DNA of 7,077 nt from Chthoniobacter flavus. Lineage in GTDB: Bacteria > Verrucomicrobiota > Verrucomicrobiia > Chthoniobacterales > Terrimicrobiaceae. Each line of letters starts with the position of its first letter. The stretch's first letter is position 1. Shown one piece after another: positions 5,412 through 7,077 of the stretch. Both the position numbers and the translations under genes were made by a program. Where the stretch lies: positions 1-7,077 of the forward strand of contig CAMBAQ010000099.1 in NCBI GenBank assembly GCA_945863785.1, in the 5' to 3' direction. Below the pieces are notes generated by a model. That model ran no database searches. It worked only from the letters and a program-made list of their open reading frames with translations, and was not told where the DNA came from.

Positions 5412-6365
5412 ATGTCACGCATACCTGTCACGATTCTCACCGGCTTCCTCGGGGCTGGAAAAACCACGCTGCTGAACCGCATTCTCACTGAGCAACACGG
5501 GCTCAAAATTGCCGTCATCGAGAATGAATTCGGTGAGGTGGGCATCGACCACGAGCTGGTCATCAATGCCGACGAGGAGCTTTTTGAAATGAACAACGGG
5601 TGCATCTGCTGCACGGTTCGCGGCGACCTCATTCGCATCCTCGGTAATCTCATGAAGAGGAAGGATAAATTCGACCACATCCTCATTGAGACCACCGGCC
5701 TCGCCGACCCAGGTCCAGTCGTGCAAACGTTCTTCGTGGACGAGCAGATTAAGGAAAAGCTCTACGTCAACGGCGTGGTGACCCTCGTGGATGCGAAGCA
5801 CATCCTGCAACACATCGATGAGAATGACGAAGCCGCCGAGCAGATCGCTTTTGCGGACGTCCTCCTTCTCAATAAATGCGACCTCGTGAGCGAGGCCGAT
5901 CTTGTTGGCCTTGAAAATCGCATCCGCGACGTGAACGCGCTCGCCGTCATCCACCGCACGACCCGCGCGGACATCGACATCACCAAGGTCATGGATGTCG
6001 GAGGCTTCAACCTCGATCGCGCCATGGAAGTGAATCCGCATTTCCTCGAGTCCGGTCACCATCACCACCACTCCCACATCTCCAGCGTGGGCATCGAGGC
6101 TCCGGGTGACTGCGACGGCAAAAAGCTCAACGATTGGCTGAGCAAGCTTGTTCAAGAACAAGGGGCCGACATTTTTCGGATGAAAGGCGTCTTCGCCGTT
6201 AAAAACCAGACCGACCGCGTTATTTTCCAAGGCGTTCACATGCTCATCGATGCTGCGAATGGGGGGCCATGGGGCGAGCGACCTCGCAAAAACAGCCTCG
6301 TCTTCATCGGACGCCACCTTGACCGCGAGGCCCTCAATGCCGGCTTCCGCTCCTGCCTCGCGTGA
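5412..6365 (+). CDS. COG0523 (CobW/ZNG1/YjiA-type) metal-chaperone GTPase
   Basis: A complete 317-residue G3E-family P-loop GTPase of COG0523, cytoplasmic proteins that bind a transition metal (zinc, cobalt, nickel or iron) and deliver it to client enzymes under GTP control. Seen: Walker A GFLGAGKT (11-18), switch I ENEFGEVGID (37-46), the metal motif C64-I-C66-C67 in NNGCICCTVRGDL, the ETTG (93-96) Walker B/switch II region, NKCD (154-157) giving guanine specificity, then a histidine cluster GHHHHHSH (215-222), and a CobW_C-type domain from about 230 to the end (ADIFRMKGVFAV ... RNSLVFIGRHLD-like region). Length is normal. The frame is open to a TTG at 5364, but the conserved N-terminus begins at MSRIPVTIL, so I choose ATG 5412; neither start has a clear ribosome-binding site. 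Which metal and client is served cannot be told. The stop TGA overlaps the GTG start of the WD40 gene by four bases. Confidence 0.95.
   Translation: MSRIPVTILTGFLGAGKTTLLNRILTEQHGLKIAVIENEFGEVGIDHELVINADEELFEMNNGCICCTVRGDLIRILGNLMKRKDKFDHILIETTGLADPGPVVQTFFVDEQIKEKLYVNGVVTLVDAKHILQHIDENDEAAEQIAFADVLLLNKCDLVSEADLVGLENRIRDVNALAVIHRTTRADIDITKVMDVGGFNLDRAMEVNPHFLESGHHHHHSHISSVGIEAPGDCDGKKLNDWLSKLVQEQGADIFRMKGVFAVKNQTDRVIFQGVHMLIDAANGGPWGERPRKNSLVFIGRHLDREALNAGFRSCLA
6362..6365 (+). promoter_or_regulatory. GTGA stop/start overlap (translational coupling)
   Basis: The GTG at 6362-6364 and the GTPase stop TGA at 6363-6365 overlap as GTGA. There is no independent ribosome-binding site for the WD40 gene, so its translation probably depends on ribosomes finishing the GTPase. 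This decides the start of the WD40 gene. Confidence 0.7.
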
Positions 6366-7077
6366 AGAATATCGGCACCCTCCGCGCGGCGGACCACATC
6401 CTCCACCTGGCATGGACTCCCGCTGGCGACAGCCTCGCCATCACGCCTTCGACCGGCGACATCCTTGTCGCGGATGCCACCGCCGGGATCATTCAAAAAT
6501 TCCCTGCTCACGGAATGGGAAATGGGGCCTCGGCTTGGTTTCATGGCGATCTGGCGACATGTGGATTTGACGGCAAGATTCGCTGGGCTGGACAGGAATG
6601 GAAACCCGGACGCGGCATGATCGAGCGCGTCAAAACGAGCCCAGACGGCACTCATCTTGCAGCCGGACAAGGCCGCGCGCTGCACATTTTCGATAAAAAC
6701 GGGCCGACCGATTTCAGCCTCCCACAGCTTCCCGACGCCGTCGCGGACTTTGTCTGGAATCCTGCCAAGGTGAACGAAATCGCCACGGTCGGCGCCGGCG
6801 GTGCTCGCATGTGGAGGCTCGGAGAGAAGGAACCCTTCGCCCGCTTCGACTGGGGCGGAGCGAGCATCTTGGTCGATTGGTCGCATACCGGACGATGGCT
6901 TGCCACGGCAGATCAAACGGCCAGCGTGCACGTTTACGATTTTCCGCGCGATTACCCGCTGCATATCCAAGGCTTTGAAAGCAAAGTCCAAGCACTCGCT
7001 TTTTCCGCAGATGGCACTCGCTTGGCCACGGGCGGCAGTCCGGTCGTCACGGTCTGGCCCTGCACGGGAAAAAAAGG
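6362..7077 (+). CDS. WD40-repeat beta-propeller protein, N-terminal part
   Basis: An open frame of 238 codons running off the right edge of the window, starting at GTG 6362 (KNIGTLRAADHILHLAW). Seen: at least six WD40-like repeats of about 40 residues, each with the small-strand pattern 'aWtPaGdsLA...G.i.vwD': LAWTPAGDSLAITPSTG, AWFHGDLATCGFDGKIRWAG, VKTSPDGTHLAAGQGRALH, FVWNPAKVNEIATVGAGG followed by ARMWRLG, VDWSHTGRWLATADQTASV followed by HVYDF, and LAFSADGTRLATGGSPVV followed by TVW. There is no signal peptide, so a cytoplasmic site is likely. WD40 propellers are protein-interaction scaffolds without catalytic activity. The four-base coupling to the GTPase suggests that the propeller binds the GTPase or its client, an inference from gene order. 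A full propeller of seven blades would need roughly another 50-100 residues beyond the window. The frame has no stop in view, so the end is unknown. Confidence 0.9.
   Translation, partial: MKNIGTLRAADHILHLAWTPAGDSLAITPSTGDILVADATAGIIQKFPAHGMGNGASAWFHGDLATCGFDGKIRWAGQEWKPGRGMIERVKTSPDGTHLAAGQGRALHIFDKNGPTDFSLPQLPDAVADFVWNPAKVNEIATVGAGGARMWRLGEKEPFARFDWGGASILVDWSHTGRWLATADQTASVHVYDFPRDYPLHIQGFESKVQALAFSADGTRLATGGSPVVTVWPCTGKK

Noticed and set aside
5415..6413. Open frame of 332 codons on the minus strand opposite the COG0523 gene
   Set aside because: It mirrors the real GTPase gene; its composition is that of an antisense frame and it shows no motifs.

Overview
The window is a compact stretch of bacterial chromosome with seven protein genes and no RNA genes, insertion sequences or CRISPR. 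All genes are ordinary bacterial ones with short gaps. Sixty-base lines that I counted by hand ranged from about 45% to 65% G+C. Purine-rich ribosome-binding sites are weak or absent before most starts. The gene content (a COG0523 GTPase coupled to a WD40 protein, a SelO ending in CGT, a stand-alone primase-like protein) fits Verrucomicrobiota or a neighbouring PVC phylum, but this is inference from general resemblance and no marker gene is present to prove it.

Left part: the 3' end of an aldehyde dehydrogenase gene (+) converges, with a 9-base gap, on a leftward cluster. Read in transcription order (minus strand) this cluster is hsp20 (3146 to 2697), a protein with the hallmarks of an archaeo-eukaryotic primase (AEP) (2634 to 1234), and a TIM-barrel protein of the xylose isomerase / AP endonuclease family 2 superfamily (1237 to 374). 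The last two overlap by four bases (ATGA), so they are probably translated together. This pair is the least ordinary part of the window. The AEP-like protein carries LDVE, SGRGHH and an LD...R..R motif plus a conserved-looking C-terminal helical region, and the TIM-barrel partner keeps histidines and acids at positions that match the metal ligands of endonuclease IV.

Middle: a 235-base divergent intergenic region (3147-3381) separates hsp20 from selO. It holds several inverted repeats, one of them a 7-base-pair stem in the hsp20 leader and three tandem palindromes just before selO. SelO (3382-4854) is a full-length protein AMPylase of pseudokinase fold with all the recognised nucleotide-binding residues and the antepenultimate redox cysteine.

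Right part, all on +: a small NTF2/SnoaL-like protein (4935-5342), a COG0523 (CobW/ZNG1-like) metal-chaperone GTPase (5412-6365) with the CXCC motif and a histidine-rich loop, and a WD40 beta-propeller protein (6362 to the window end, incomplete) that begins in a four-base GTGA overlap with the GTPase stop. The overlap suggests that GTPase and propeller work together, possibly with the propeller as scaffold or client adaptor for metal delivery. That role is inferred from arrangement only.
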